A stretch of 64,000 bases of DNA, taken from Flavobacterium panici (GTDB taxonomy: Bacteria; Bacteroidota; Bacteroidia; Flavobacteriales; Flavobacteriaceae). This document shows, piece after piece, positions 34,786 to 43,700 of the stretch (the first letter of the stretch is position 1; each line of letters opens with the position of its first letter). The translations under genes and the position numbers were made by a program. The notes under the pieces are model-generated. The model saw only the letters and a program-made list of their open reading frames with translations, ran no database searches and had not been told where the DNA came from. The stretch covers positions 39,219-103,218 of the forward strand of contig NZ_CAIJDE010000029.1 in the NCBI RefSeq assembly GCF_903819335.1, given 5' to 3'.

Positions 34786-37515
34786 TTAATAAAACAACCA
34801 GTCAATCGCTGCTTTTTCTCCTGCATCGATATATCCAACATCGCGTGGCGTTATGGTTTGATCTGCGTCGATAAAACCTAAAATCAATACTTTTCCTTTT
34901 CCTAAATCTAATTTATTCTCGCCCGGCTGGAAAGTGTATGTATGAATGTTTACACGTGGTAAATCTTTCAAATTCATCGCACTTGCCAGAATCACTTCGG
35001 CCTGACCGTGCGCATTTCCTGCTGCATCGGTTTCTAAACTTGGCGGTAATAAAAATCTCTTTTGATCTGAATTGAAATAACCAACCACTAATTTAACCGC
35101 TTTTGTGTTTCTAAACTTCAAATGTGTTCCTTTTTCGTTTTGATCGTTTTCTACGAAAGTAAAACCTTTTAAATTTTGAAGCTCAGGAGCAATTTTAGTT
35201 AACTCAGAAATATCAGTTCCGTAAACCTTTGTTCCTTTTTTAACTAAGTAAGTTCCCAGTTTTTCGTCGATGAAAGTTACTTCGGCTGGTTTCCAAGGTT
35301 TTCCTTCTTTGGTTTCAATTTTACCGTCTTTTGAGGCTTTTAACTTCTCTAGATTTCTTTTGAAATTAGCCAACTCGCGCTCATAATGTGGCAATAATTC
35401 AGCCCAAGTTTTGTTGTTTCCGTCGTCTCCTCCAATTGGAATTCGGCGTTGAGCGGTCTGCATGCTGTTGGCATAATAGTATGTATCTTTTGTCAAGTTT
35501 ACCAATAATTCGTAATGCTCGATGCTTTTCTCTAAATGAGGCATCGCTTTGTCTAAATCGGTAATATCGTTGGAATAACTGTATCTTAAAACCAATAAAG
35601 CTGCTTTTACTTTTTCTGAGAAGAAATCGGCGAAAGCCTTATACGCATGCATATCATTTTTAAGACGTGCAAATTCTTCTTTGTCTTTGGTTACGCTGGC
35701 TTCGGCTTTATCAATGGCTTCAACAGCCAATCTTCCGTGTTCTGTTATTTCAGCAATTATCTGTGTTGGAAGTTCGCCAGAATGCGGTTCTTTGTTCCAT
35801 TCTTTTTTAGCATATTCTAAAAGCAATTCGCCCGCTGGCCCACAAGATTCGTGGAATCCTGGATACACTCTCCACTTTGACGGATTTACCAACTGACTTT
35901 CAAACATTCCCAACAATAAAGTCTGACGGTTTCCTTCCGTAATTCCGAAACGTCTTAATGTTTTTGGAGCAATTTCTCCTGTTTCTTCGTAAGCTTTTAA
36001 AATATTATTTGCTGCTTCTTGAGAAGTTCCAAATTTCGCTGCTAAATCTTTATCCCAATATTTAACCTCCTCATTACGATCTCTTTTACTGTCCCAAGCA
36101 TATCTTGCCCAAGCTTTGTACCAAATCCAATCACGATCCATTTCTAATAAACGTTCTCCTGTTTTGGTTTTATCTGCCGAATACGGCCAATCCCAATACG
36201 ATGCCTGCGGATATAAATGCAGTGCATTTGCTCCGTGAACGCTGTGCATCGCTTTTACAGTTTTCTGAATAAAATCTGGTGAACCGTATCTAAAAGGTTC
36301 TAAGTTTGCTAGAATATGTACGTTTTCAATATGAATTGATTTTAAAGCACTTAACTGCTTATGTGTTTCTCCCCAAGGTCCGCCCGGTGTATAAGTCGTT
36401 AAAGATTCTCCTGTGTATTTACTTTCTGTATAAAGGTTTTTATATAACGGAAGTGATTTTTCCATTACCAAAGGTCCGTCTGTATCGTGAGAACGCAAAA
36501 TAATTGGTGGTTCTTCTGTTTTTCCTAATGCTTGTAAACCATCACGCACACCAGGAATAATAGTTTTGGTAAACCATTCTACGTCATCATCAACGGTATT
36601 GATGGCTTCTCCCAAGCACACCATTAAACCAACATTTGGATATTTTTCGATAAAAGCAGCAATTGATTTTCTTGTATAATCAGACAATAATGGTGTAATT
36701 GGACGAGAACGATCTTGTGTTTTAATGTTGTAATGCTCTGCAAAAGGCTTAGAAACAATAATATTATAAAACATCTGAATTACCCAGATTCCTCTTTTGT
36801 TGGCTTCAACGGTTAAGAATTTATAGATTTCTTCGTTCTTTTTGAAATCTTCGTCACTTACTTCAACCGCAAATGGATATTCTTTTAATTTCACTAAAGA
36901 AGCAAAAGGGTGTCCGTTCCATAAATACAGCGAGTTCATGCGGTTTTCTACCAGCATATCCAAATACTTAATCCATAAAGCTTTATCGTAAAACCACGGA
37001 AAAGTTTCTGGTGTATATGGATATTCGTAAACATCACGACCCGGAAGATAAACTGGTTTCTGCATTCCGATACAAGCGCCTCTTAAAACCATTTCCGGAC
37101 TGTCTTCAACATTAATTTCTGAAGGAAGCTGACCTGAAGCTTTAATTTTATCTGCTAATTCTAATGCACCGTATAATGTTCCACTTGCGTCTGCTCCTTC
37201 AATGTAAATGATATTTTTTTGAGTGCGAATTTGAAAGCCTTCTTTTTTACCTAATTTACTGTCGTCAATTTTAGCGCTTTTAGCATTTTGTTTCCAGAAA
37301 TCAGTTCCTTTTTCTCCAATTACAATTATTTTATCTTTTGATTTTTTGAATTTATCAGAAGAAGTTACACTGAATCCTTTTGCTGAAAGGGTTTCTGATA
37401 ATTTGGCTGCTCCGAATTTTGCTCTCGGCGAAGTTGCATCACTAACAATAGTGACATTTTGTGCTGTCGCAAAAGAGACGCAAAAACATAAAAAAAGTAA
37501 TTGTAAATATTTCAT
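34786..37515 (-). CDS. GH138-like alpha-galacturonidase (rhamnogalacturonan II chain A)
   Basis: 909 residues, signal peptide ending at TAQ (19). An N-terminal GH67N-like alpha/beta domain (20-130) precedes a TIM barrel and helical and beta C-terminal domains. From memory of the published Bacteroides GH138 enzyme BT0997, acid/base Glu294, nucleophile Glu361 and specificity arginines 332 and 521 are required. Here E303 (CLGEA), E370 (YTGES), R341 (ILRSHD) and R530 (EGNRQ) are present, each exactly nine residues later. That agreement strongly supports GH138, which removes galacturonic acid alpha-1,2-linked to rhamnose. An alternative database label is alpha-D-galacturonidase, the same chemistry. 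Confidence 0.83.
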   Translation of the reverse strand: MKYLQLLFLCFCVSFATAQNVTIVSDATSPRAKFGAAKLSETLSAKGFSVTSSDKFKKSKDKIIVIGEKGTDFWKQNAKSAKIDDSKLGKKEGFQIRTQKNIIYIEGADASGTLYGALELADKIKASGQLPSEINVEDSPEMVLRGACIGMQKPVYLPGRDVYEYPYTPETFPWFYDKALWIKYLDMLVENRMNSLYLWNGHPFASLVKLKEYPFAVEVSDEDFKKNEEIYKFLTVEANKRGIWVIQMFYNIIVSKPFAEHYNIKTQDRSRPITPLLSDYTRKSIAAFIEKYPNVGLMVCLGEAINTVDDDVEWFTKTIIPGVRDGLQALGKTEEPPIILRSHDTDGPLVMEKSLPLYKNLYTESKYTGESLTTYTPGGPWGETHKQLSALKSIHIENVHILANLEPFRYGSPDFIQKTVKAMHSVHGANALHLYPQASYWDWPYSADKTKTGERLLEMDRDWIWYKAWARYAWDSKRDRNEEVKYWDKDLAAKFGTSQEAANNILKAYEETGEIAPKTLRRFGITEGNRQTLLLGMFESQLVNPSKWRVYPGFHESCGPAGELLLEYAKKEWNKEPHSGELPTQIIAEITEHGRLAVEAIDKAEASVTKDKEEFARLKNDMHAYKAFADFFSEKVKAALLVLRYSYSNDITDLDKAMPHLEKSIEHYELLVNLTKDTYYYANSMQTAQRRIPIGGDDGNNKTWAELLPHYERELANFKRNLEKLKASKDGKIETKEGKPWKPAEVTFIDEKLGTYLVKKGTKVYGTDISELTKIAPELQNLKGFTFVENDQNEKGTHLKFRNTKAVKLVVGYFNSDQKRFLLPPSLETDAAGNAHGQAEVILASAMNLKDLPRVNIHTYTFQPGENKLDLGKGKVLILGFIDADQTITPRDVGYIDAGEKAAIDWLFY

Positions 37516-37555
37516 GGTAATATGATTTATTCTGCAAAATGAATTAATCTGCTTG

Positions 37556-37602
37556 ATCTGCTAAATCTGCAAGAGTATTTTTTTCCCGCAGATTTAGCAG
37601 AT
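37556..37602. repeat. Short inverted repeat (ATCTGCTAAATCTGC)
   Basis: 37556-37570 and 37588-37602 are exact 15-nt reverse complements separated by 17 nt including a T-run, in the 98-bp gap. It is the core of the larger GCCACAGATT family without its ends. Confidence 0.8.
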
Positions 37603-37613
37603 ATTTTTTGATT

Positions 37614-38498
37614 TTAGTTTTGGAAAATCTTCTTTAAATAGGCCACATTTGCACCGTAATTCGCTTTTACATTATTCACTTGTGTTACGTCTCGAGAACG
37701 CTCTACAATCAACCATCCACTCCATTTCATTTCGTCCAAAGTTTGTTTGATTTTTGGCATATCGATTGCTTTGTCATTTTCTAACCAAAATTGATCCGTA
37801 TTTGAAGCGTGAATCTGCGCCAAATGTTTCTTTCCTAAGATTTTCAATTCTGATGAAATATCTCTTTTATTATCTAAAGCATTCGCAAAATTGAAAGAGC
37901 TTTTAATGTATTTTGAACCCACTTCGTCTAAAAGTTTTTTCTCTTCTGTAGCACTCAAAGAAGTTTCAATTGCGATAACGCCGCCAATTTTACCTACTTC
38001 TTTTCCTGCCCATTGCAGTCTTTTAATTACTTCTGGACGTAATTCTGGATTTTTAACCAAATCGGTTTGTGTTCCTAATGGAAGATAGGCAACTTTTACA
38101 TTCATATCTTTCATGGCTTTGATACAATCAGCGATCATAGGTGTGATTTCTCTTGTGGCAAAAGACTGCGCGTAAAAACCCGACATCGCAATAGAACTGA
38201 TTCCAACTCCAGTTTCTTTTGATTTATCTAAAAACTTTTGTCTTTCAATTGGATCGCCTAATTTACTGTCAAAAGTTGGTCGGTTTCCTAAACCTCCCAT
38301 ATCCAGTTCGATTCCGTCCGCTTTTATTTCTGCAGCCAAACCAAAAGCACCTAATTTTTGTCTTTTTAAGATCATCCAGTCGCAAACTGCAACTTTGTAT
38401 TTTTGCTTTTTGTTCGAAGACTGAGCCGTTGCACAACTGTTGAATGTTGTCGACATAACAACAAGCATTGCAATAAATAAATGTTTTTTAGATTTCAT
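37614..38498 (-). CDS. Sugar phosphate isomerase/epimerase-like TIM-barrel lipoprotein
   Basis: 294 residues; signal peptide with lipobox FNSC (C22). The rest resembles the AP endonuclease-2/xylose isomerase TIM barrel (ADGIELDMGG near 81, IAIETSLS near 187, KHLAQIHASN near 225, GWLIVERSR near 259). Extracytoplasmic members are common in Bacteroidota carbohydrate loci, with unproven function: epimerase, isomerase or non-catalytic. It sits 98 nt from the GH138 gene and is probably co-transcribed with it. Acidic residues for a metal site (E82, E189, H229, E264) are visible but the assignment is tentative. Confidence 0.72.
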   Translation of the reverse strand: MKSKKHLFIAMLVVMSTTFNSCATAQSSNKKQKYKVAVCDWMILKRQKLGAFGLAAEIKADGIELDMGGLGNRPTFDSKLGDPIERQKFLDKSKETGVGISSIAMSGFYAQSFATREITPMIADCIKAMKDMNVKVAYLPLGTQTDLVKNPELRPEVIKRLQWAGKEVGKIGGVIAIETSLSATEEKKLLDEVGSKYIKSSFNFANALDNKRDISSELKILGKKHLAQIHASNTDQFWLENDKAIDMPKIKQTLDEMKWSGWLIVERSRDVTQVNNVKANYGANVAYLKKIFQN

Positions 38499-38513
38499 GC
38501 TTTATATTTTTTT

Positions 38514-38669
38514 GCCACAGATTATAAAGATTAAATGGATTAAAAAAAATCTGCTCGATCTGCTATCCCGATAGCTATCGGGAGCGTGAAAAAAATTTAA
38601 CTCTCGCAGATTGAGCAGATTTTGGAGATTAAATTGAAAAAATCATTTTTAATCCTTTTAATCTGTGGC
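38514..38669. repeat. GCCACAGATT-family inverted repeat, copy 1
   Basis: GCCACAGATT (38514-38523) and AATCTGTGGC (38660-38669) bound the element; inner parts AATCTGCTCGATCTGC and GCAGATTGAGCAGATT pair, with a CCCGATAGCTATCGGG hairpin at the tip. About 156 nt. Confidence 0.85.
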
Positions 38670-38681
38670 TTTATATCTTTT

Positions 38682-38752
38682 GCCACGAATTGCACGAATT
38701 TTCACGAATTAGTATTTAAAAAAAATTGTGGAAATTAGTGAAATTCGTGGCG
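38682..38752. repeat. GCCACGAATT-family inverted repeat, copy 1
   Basis: GCCACGAATT (38682-38691) opposes AATTCGTGGC (38742-38751). It lies 12 nt after the previous element, so the 263-bp gap holds two different families side by side. Confidence 0.85.
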
Positions 38753-38761
38753 AACTTTTCT

Positions 38762-39907
38762 TTATTCTTCTTCAGCTTTTACTGCTGTTACCACTTTTCC
38801 TTCATCGCCCGGCCAGATTCCGTTTTTGATTGGAAGTGCAACCAGTTTACTTGGATCCACTTTTACGTATTTCAGTTTTTCTCTTCTCCAAGTGTACACG
38901 ATATGCACCATTCCATCTGAACTTTGAATCATTGAAGGATAAGAATATTGGCTGATTTTTGAATCTTCTAAAACCAAAGCCGCATTCCAGTGAATTCCGT
39001 CTTTAGAAACCGAAACATTCAAAGGTGTTCTTGGTCCTTTTGCTTCTTTTCCTGGAGGAAGAACGTGATTGTAAACTAACAAATGTCTTCCATCTTTTAA
39101 AGTTACAGCATCGGTTCCTGAGTTGTTATTCGGAAGTCCGATTAACTCTACATCTGACCAAGTTTTTCCGTTGTCTTTCGAAAATGTGCTGAAAATAGCT
39201 CTATTTCTAGTTCTTCCAATGGCTTGAATACTTCCATCTTTATGAAATAAAATACTTGGCTGAATCGCATTGATTTTTTGTTTTCCTCTAGCAAGTGTAT
39301 CACCCATGATCCAGGTTTTTCCGAAATCCGGAGTAGATTCCATACGAAGTCTCCATCCGTCGCCTTCGATACTTGACGGACATAATAAAGTTCCGTTGCT
39401 TAATAAAACCGGTTTATTTTTGATTGGCCCTAAGAAACCGTCTGGCATTTTTTGCGCCTCTGACCAAGTTTTTCCGCCATCAGATGAAGTTCTGATTACG
39501 CCCCACCATTCAGATGGTTTTGGCCCTATTTTGTAGAATAATATTAAATCACCACCCGGAATTTGATATAAAACCGGATTCCATGTTGGTAATCTCGGTC
39601 CTTCTTTCATCACGCCATCGGCTACTTTTACGCCTTCGCCCCATTTATCGCTTCCTTTAGGTTTGATTGCTACATAAATGCAGACATCAGGATTTCTTTC
39701 TGCAGTTCCTCCAAACCAGGATGAAACTAAATCGCCATTTGTTGCTTCGACAATTGTAACGGCGTGGCAAGACGGATAAGGCGCTTTATCGTAAACAAAT
39801 TGATCTACTAAAATTCCTTCTTTCCAAGTCTTTTTCTCTAAAGCCGATTTACAACTTCCTAAAAGGAAAAGTCCAAACAATACAAATGCTAATTTTGTTA
39901 TCTTCAT
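38762..39907 (-). CDS. Sialidase-fold (BNR-repeat) lipoprotein
   Basis: 381 residues; lipobox LLGSC (C19). A six-bladed propeller is indicated by three Asp boxes (SSDGGKTWSE near 143, TPDFGKTWIM near 191, SKDNGKTWSD near 243), plus YPSCHAVTIVEATNG at the start of the barrel. The family is labelled exo-alpha-sialidase, but without a seen Arg triad such proteins may be lyases or hydrolases of other acid sugars. In a pectin locus, a 2-keto-3-deoxy sugar (Kdo/Dha of rhamnogalacturonan II) is a fair candidate substrate. This is inference. Confidence 0.75.
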   Translation of the reverse strand: MKITKLAFVLFGLFLLGSCKSALEKKTWKEGILVDQFVYDKAPYPSCHAVTIVEATNGDLVSSWFGGTAERNPDVCIYVAIKPKGSDKWGEGVKVADGVMKEGPRLPTWNPVLYQIPGGDLILFYKIGPKPSEWWGVIRTSSDGGKTWSEAQKMPDGFLGPIKNKPVLLSNGTLLCPSSIEGDGWRLRMESTPDFGKTWIMGDTLARGKQKINAIQPSILFHKDGSIQAIGRTRNRAIFSTFSKDNGKTWSDVELIGLPNNNSGTDAVTLKDGRHLLVYNHVLPPGKEAKGPRTPLNVSVSKDGIHWNAALVLEDSKISQYSYPSMIQSSDGMVHIVYTWRREKLKYVKVDPSKLVALPIKNGIWPGDEGKVVTAVKAEEE

Positions 39908-40273
39908 TCTTAATTAAATTATGAATTATTTTTTCTGACTATAAATACATACCTAACATTTTTTTAGGTAAAAATATTTAATAAGTGTAAAAATAACACG
40001 AAAAAATTAACAATGTATCCTGTACTGTCCCGAATTAGCAAAAATGCAGATTATTTAACGTTTATCGCAAAATTTCCTGACGAAAGTGTCACAACTATTT
40101 GATTTTTCTCTATTGAATGAGCATAGAGGTCTTATCCAGCTTTTGTTGTTGATTGAATAACCAAAATACATAATCAAGGTAATTTCTTACAATAAGTTAT
40201 AGGTTTTGAATAGATTATTTTAAATTTGCATTAAAAACGAACATTATACATTTTATAATTAGCCAAATAATAA
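39908..40273. other. 366-bp divergent intergenic region
   Basis: AT-rich spacer with the start regions of the sialidase-like gene (minus) and the 40274 gene (plus). No strong inverted repeat of the families found elsewhere; one -7 candidate is annotated at 40221. Confidence 0.6.
40221..40228 (+). promoter_or_regulatory. Candidate -7 element TAAATTTG
   Basis: TAAATTTG matches TAnnTTTG, 45 nt before the ATG at 40274. The nearest TTG (40206-40208) gives only 12 nt of spacing, so the upstream box is not convincing. Confidence 0.35.
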
Positions 40274-40771
40274 ATGGAAAAATTTGAGTTAGAAAAAAAT
40301 ATCTGGACAGAGAGTGATTTTGAGCAAATGGGATGGCATGATTGCTACATACATGCATTTGCCATTGATTCTGATGCTTATGATGACTTCATAAAAAGCG
40401 ATTTACTATTAGATATAGACTATATTTTTAAATGGGTTCTAACGGAAGACAAGTCTCATTATTGCTTTTGGGTCGCACCATGCACCCTGATTTTTACAGA
40501 GGTCACCGATTTAAAAATTCAGTATGCCTCTGGAACTAGCTTTTTACCCGAACTTGAAATAAGTCATATCTCGCGCGAAGAAAAAATCTATGAAAATGGG
40601 TATAAAAGCTGGCACTGGCAAATAGAACTTGTTGGAGATAATTTTATAAGCTTTGACAGCACTGGATATAAACAAATTATAAAACGTACACCTTCTTATA
40701 TGAATAGACAAGTATTAACCCGAACAGAAAGAGGAGGAATAAATTTTGACTGTACACCTGTAACGAATTGA
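40274..40771 (+). CDS. Uncharacterised 165-residue cytoplasmic protein
   Basis: No family recognised. It has no signal peptide or membrane segment; it begins MEKFELEKNIWTESDFEQM, followed by MGWHDCYIHAFAI and an acidic DLLLDIDYIFKWV motif, then aromatic-rich beta strands (HYCFWVAPCTLIF, YKSWHWQIEL). The compact acidic make-up and WHDC motif resemble small proteins found scattered with toxin-immunity genes, but no toxin is near. It is the only plus-strand gene inside the carbohydrate block, apparently inserted between two minus-strand units, and it shares a terminator with the GH78 gene. Confidence 0.7.
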   Translation: MEKFELEKNIWTESDFEQMGWHDCYIHAFAIDSDAYDDFIKSDLLLDIDYIFKWVLTEDKSHYCFWVAPCTLIFTEVTDLKIQYASGTSFLPELEISHISREEKIYENGYKSWHWQIELVGDNFISFDSTGYKQIIKRTPSYMNRQVLTRTERGGINFDCTPVTN

Positions 40772-40791
40772 TTTTAACATCAATTCGTTAC
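40760..40791. terminator. Bidirectional hairpin between convergent genes
   Basis: GTAACGAATTGAT (40760-40772) and ATCAATTCGTTAC (40779-40791) form a perfect 13-bp stem with a 6-nt loop. It overlaps the TGA of the 40274 gene and ends 7 nt before the stop of the GH78 gene. T-tracts are short. Confidence 0.65.
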
Positions 40792-40798
40792 ATTATCT

Positions 40799-43549
40799 TC
40801 ATTTCATATTCAAAACGTAAGTACCAGAAGGTAAAGTTAGAACTGTACTATTATCTTCTATTTTATAAGTTCCTGAAAATTGAGCTAACTTTTGTTTGTT
40901 TACAGTAACTGATGAAGCATTATGAGTTGGTAAATAAACAACCGCAGAAGTATTTGCAGGAATAGTAATATTCCAAACCAAAGCCTTTTTATCTTTTTTC
41001 CAATCGCTTTTAATTGTTCCGTAAATCGATTCGTATGATGCATTTACATAAGTCAATCCGGCATTAAAATCTGGTTTCATGATAATTTGTTTGAAACCTG
41101 GAGTTTCAGGATTGCTTTTGATTCCTGCCATATTTTCGTAATACCAAATCAGTAAATCGCCTAAAAGCATGACATGGTTTTGCGAATTCATTGCAGGATC
41201 AGCAGTATTTCCGTTCCAAAGTTCCCAAATGGTTGTGGCACCGTTTTCAACCATATAACCCCAACTTGGGTATGTTTTATTCGATGCTAATTTGAAAGCC
41301 AAATCGCCACGACCAAAATTGGTTAATGTTCTCATCAAAAACTGAGTTCCAATAACTCCTGTGCTGACATGACCGTTTTTAGTCACTTCAACTTCATGAA
41401 CTAAATTCTCAAAAACTTTTTGCTGTAATTCTTCTGGAACCATTCCGAATGTCAAAGGCAGTAAATTAGCTGTTACGGTATTATTGGCGTAATTGTTTTT
41501 TGCTGTATTAAAATATTTGGCATTGAATGCTTTTTTGATTCGCAAAGCCAATTCATCATAATGTTTAATATCATTTTGAGCATTGGCGATTACAGCAAAC
41601 TTTTTCATAATATTTAGAAGCTGATAATAAAAAGCACTCGAAATCAATTCGCCGTATGTTAAACGAGAAGGATCTTTTGAACGAATTAATTCCAACGATT
41701 CTGGCGGAACGCACCAATCGCCATATTTATCTTTGGTCATGATATCATCAACCAGATAGTTTTCTTCCATATAATCCATCCATTTTTTCATAGACGGATA
41801 TTGTTTTTCTACCACTTTTTTGTCTCCAAATTGCTGATACAGCATATCTGCAACTGTAATATACGTTCCCGGCCAAGTTACATTGTCACCGTAATAACGC
41901 CAGAATGCAGGCGCAACATCCGGAAGTCCGCCGTCAATCGTTTGTGAATTTTTAATATCATCTAACCATTTTGCATACAAAGTCTGATTATCAAATAAAA
42001 AACTTTCTCCGTAAGCTCCCGTAGTTCTGTCTCCCAGCCACGGCTGACGTTCGTTTCGCTGCGGACAATCGATTGGCATTCCTTTATAATTCCCGCTGAT
42101 TCCCCACCAGGCATTCTTAAAAATCTGATTCATTATTGGATTAGAAGAATCGAAAGTTCCTGTTGTCGCAATGTCATCGTAAATGACTTTTCCAACGAAA
42201 TTTTCTAAAGTCGGTTTGGTTTTGAAACCCGAAATTTCAACAAATCGGAATCCATGAAAAATAAAACGTGGTTCCCAAATTTCTTCGCCTTCGCCTTTTA
42301 AAGTATAAATATCAGTTGTTTTTGCATCACGCAAATTGGCAATATACAACGAACCATCTGGTTGCAAAGATTCGGCAAATTTCATGGTGATTTTGTCGCC
42401 CGCATTTCCTTTCACTTTCAATTGCAGCCAGCCCACCATATTTTGTCCCATATCTAAGATATAAGTTCCTTTTGGTATCTGTTTGATCGAAATAGGTTTT
42501 ACTTCGCGTTTAATTTTCATATTCGCCGACATCTGTCCTTCGTAGAACCCGCCCGGTTCCTGAACATATTCTGCCGAAAGCCATTTTTTATCATCAAAAT
42601 TAATGGCGTTCCAGCCTTTCATTTCTTTACGGGCATCGTACTCTTCTCCATCATATTCATTGTTTGATAAAATTGGTCCGTCGGTCGTGATTTTCCAAGT
42701 ATCATCGGTTCTAATCACATCTTTGCTTCCATCAGTATATTCTACAAACAACTGTAAAGCCATTTTCGGATACCCAAAAGTTTTGATTTTATAGGGTTTA
42801 TAATCCTGACGCATCGTAAAAAAACGTCCGTTTCCTAAAATCGTTCCTAATGCATTTTTTCCTTCTTGCAACTGCGAAGTCACATCAAAAACATTGTATT
42901 TTACATTCTTCGTATAATCCGTAGGAACGGGAGCTAAAACCTGATCTCCAATTTTATTTCCGTTGATATATAACTCATATAAGCCCATTCCCATGATATA
43001 GACTTTGGCGCTTTTTACTTTCTTTTTTAAGTCAATTTCTTTTCTTAAATATCTGGCAGACAATCTTGAATACTGCGAAATACTATCTCCAGGAGAAGCT
43101 TTTTCATATCCAATCCAGCGTGTTGATTTCCATTCAGAATAAGTTAAAATTCCAATGCTAAAATGCGACAATTCTGTTGATTTTACTTCACCTTTATTCG
43201 TAAAAACATTTACTTTCCAATAAACGTCTTGTCTATCATTTAGCTTTTTTCCGTTATAAATCACATTTATAGATGCATCGTTTTGCACTTTCCCGCTGTC
43301 CCATAAATCTGCATTTCCAGCATTTAGTTTTTCTAAAGAGGAAGATGCTAAAATTTGATAATGAGTTTGTTTTACATCATTTACGTTCGCTTTTATTTTC
43401 CAGCTCAATCTTGGCTGTAAAATATCAATTCCTTCTGGATTTGCCAGCATTTCGCATTTTAAATCACTCACAATGATTTTGTTTTGGGCTTTCGCCGAAA
43501 ATGTGCAAAGTGAAATGATTAAGGTAAGATGTAAAAAAAACTTTTTCAT
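40799..43549 (-). CDS. Alpha-L-rhamnosidase, glycoside hydrolase family 78 (copy 1)
   Basis: 916 residues; signal ends near AKAQ (22). Beta-sandwich domains (Ig-like 25-135, jelly rolls to ~450) lead to the (alpha/alpha)6 barrel and a C-terminal beta domain. The GH78 active-site segment is clear: D494-C-P-Q-R, E500, W504-L-G-D507. The enzyme removes terminal L-rhamnose. With GH138 and a second GH78 it fits rhamnogalacturonan I/II digestion. It is 151 nt from the next minus-strand gene and probably one of several units separated by inverted repeats. Confidence 0.92.
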   Translation of the reverse strand: MKKFFLHLTLIISLCTFSAKAQNKIIVSDLKCEMLANPEGIDILQPRLSWKIKANVNDVKQTHYQILASSSLEKLNAGNADLWDSGKVQNDASINVIYNGKKLNDRQDVYWKVNVFTNKGEVKSTELSHFSIGILTYSEWKSTRWIGYEKASPGDSISQYSRLSARYLRKEIDLKKKVKSAKVYIMGMGLYELYINGNKIGDQVLAPVPTDYTKNVKYNVFDVTSQLQEGKNALGTILGNGRFFTMRQDYKPYKIKTFGYPKMALQLFVEYTDGSKDVIRTDDTWKITTDGPILSNNEYDGEEYDARKEMKGWNAINFDDKKWLSAEYVQEPGGFYEGQMSANMKIKREVKPISIKQIPKGTYILDMGQNMVGWLQLKVKGNAGDKITMKFAESLQPDGSLYIANLRDAKTTDIYTLKGEGEEIWEPRFIFHGFRFVEISGFKTKPTLENFVGKVIYDDIATTGTFDSSNPIMNQIFKNAWWGISGNYKGMPIDCPQRNERQPWLGDRTTGAYGESFLFDNQTLYAKWLDDIKNSQTIDGGLPDVAPAFWRYYGDNVTWPGTYITVADMLYQQFGDKKVVEKQYPSMKKWMDYMEENYLVDDIMTKDKYGDWCVPPESLELIRSKDPSRLTYGELISSAFYYQLLNIMKKFAVIANAQNDIKHYDELALRIKKAFNAKYFNTAKNNYANNTVTANLLPLTFGMVPEELQQKVFENLVHEVEVTKNGHVSTGVIGTQFLMRTLTNFGRGDLAFKLASNKTYPSWGYMVENGATTIWELWNGNTADPAMNSQNHVMLLGDLLIWYYENMAGIKSNPETPGFKQIIMKPDFNAGLTYVNASYESIYGTIKSDWKKDKKALVWNITIPANTSAVVYLPTHNASSVTVNKQKLAQFSGTYKIEDNSTVLTLPSGTYVLNMK

Positions 43550-43590
43550 GATATTATTTTAAGCGTAATGTAATATGCTGGTGATTTTTG

Positions 43591-43691
43591 GCCACTGATT
43601 TTACTGATTTAAACTAGTGCACATAGATTTTTTTTGTCTCAACTAGATTAAAACATTAGCGCAAACCTGTTTAATCCGTCAAACCCGTGGG
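43591..43691. repeat. Weak inverted repeat of the GCCACGGGTTT family
   Basis: GCCACTGATTTTACTGATTT (43591-43610) opposes AATCCGTCAAACCCGTGGGC (ends about 43691), with many mismatches. It resembles the better pair at 59158-59292. Confidence 0.4.
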
Positions 43692-43700
43692 CTAAAAATT

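Noticed and set aside
34470..34841. 123-codon minus-strand frame over the 34354-34785 gap
   Set aside because: Its translation reads through the TGTCATTTCGACG element, a hairpin and the end of the GH138 gene in another frame; no start context or family.
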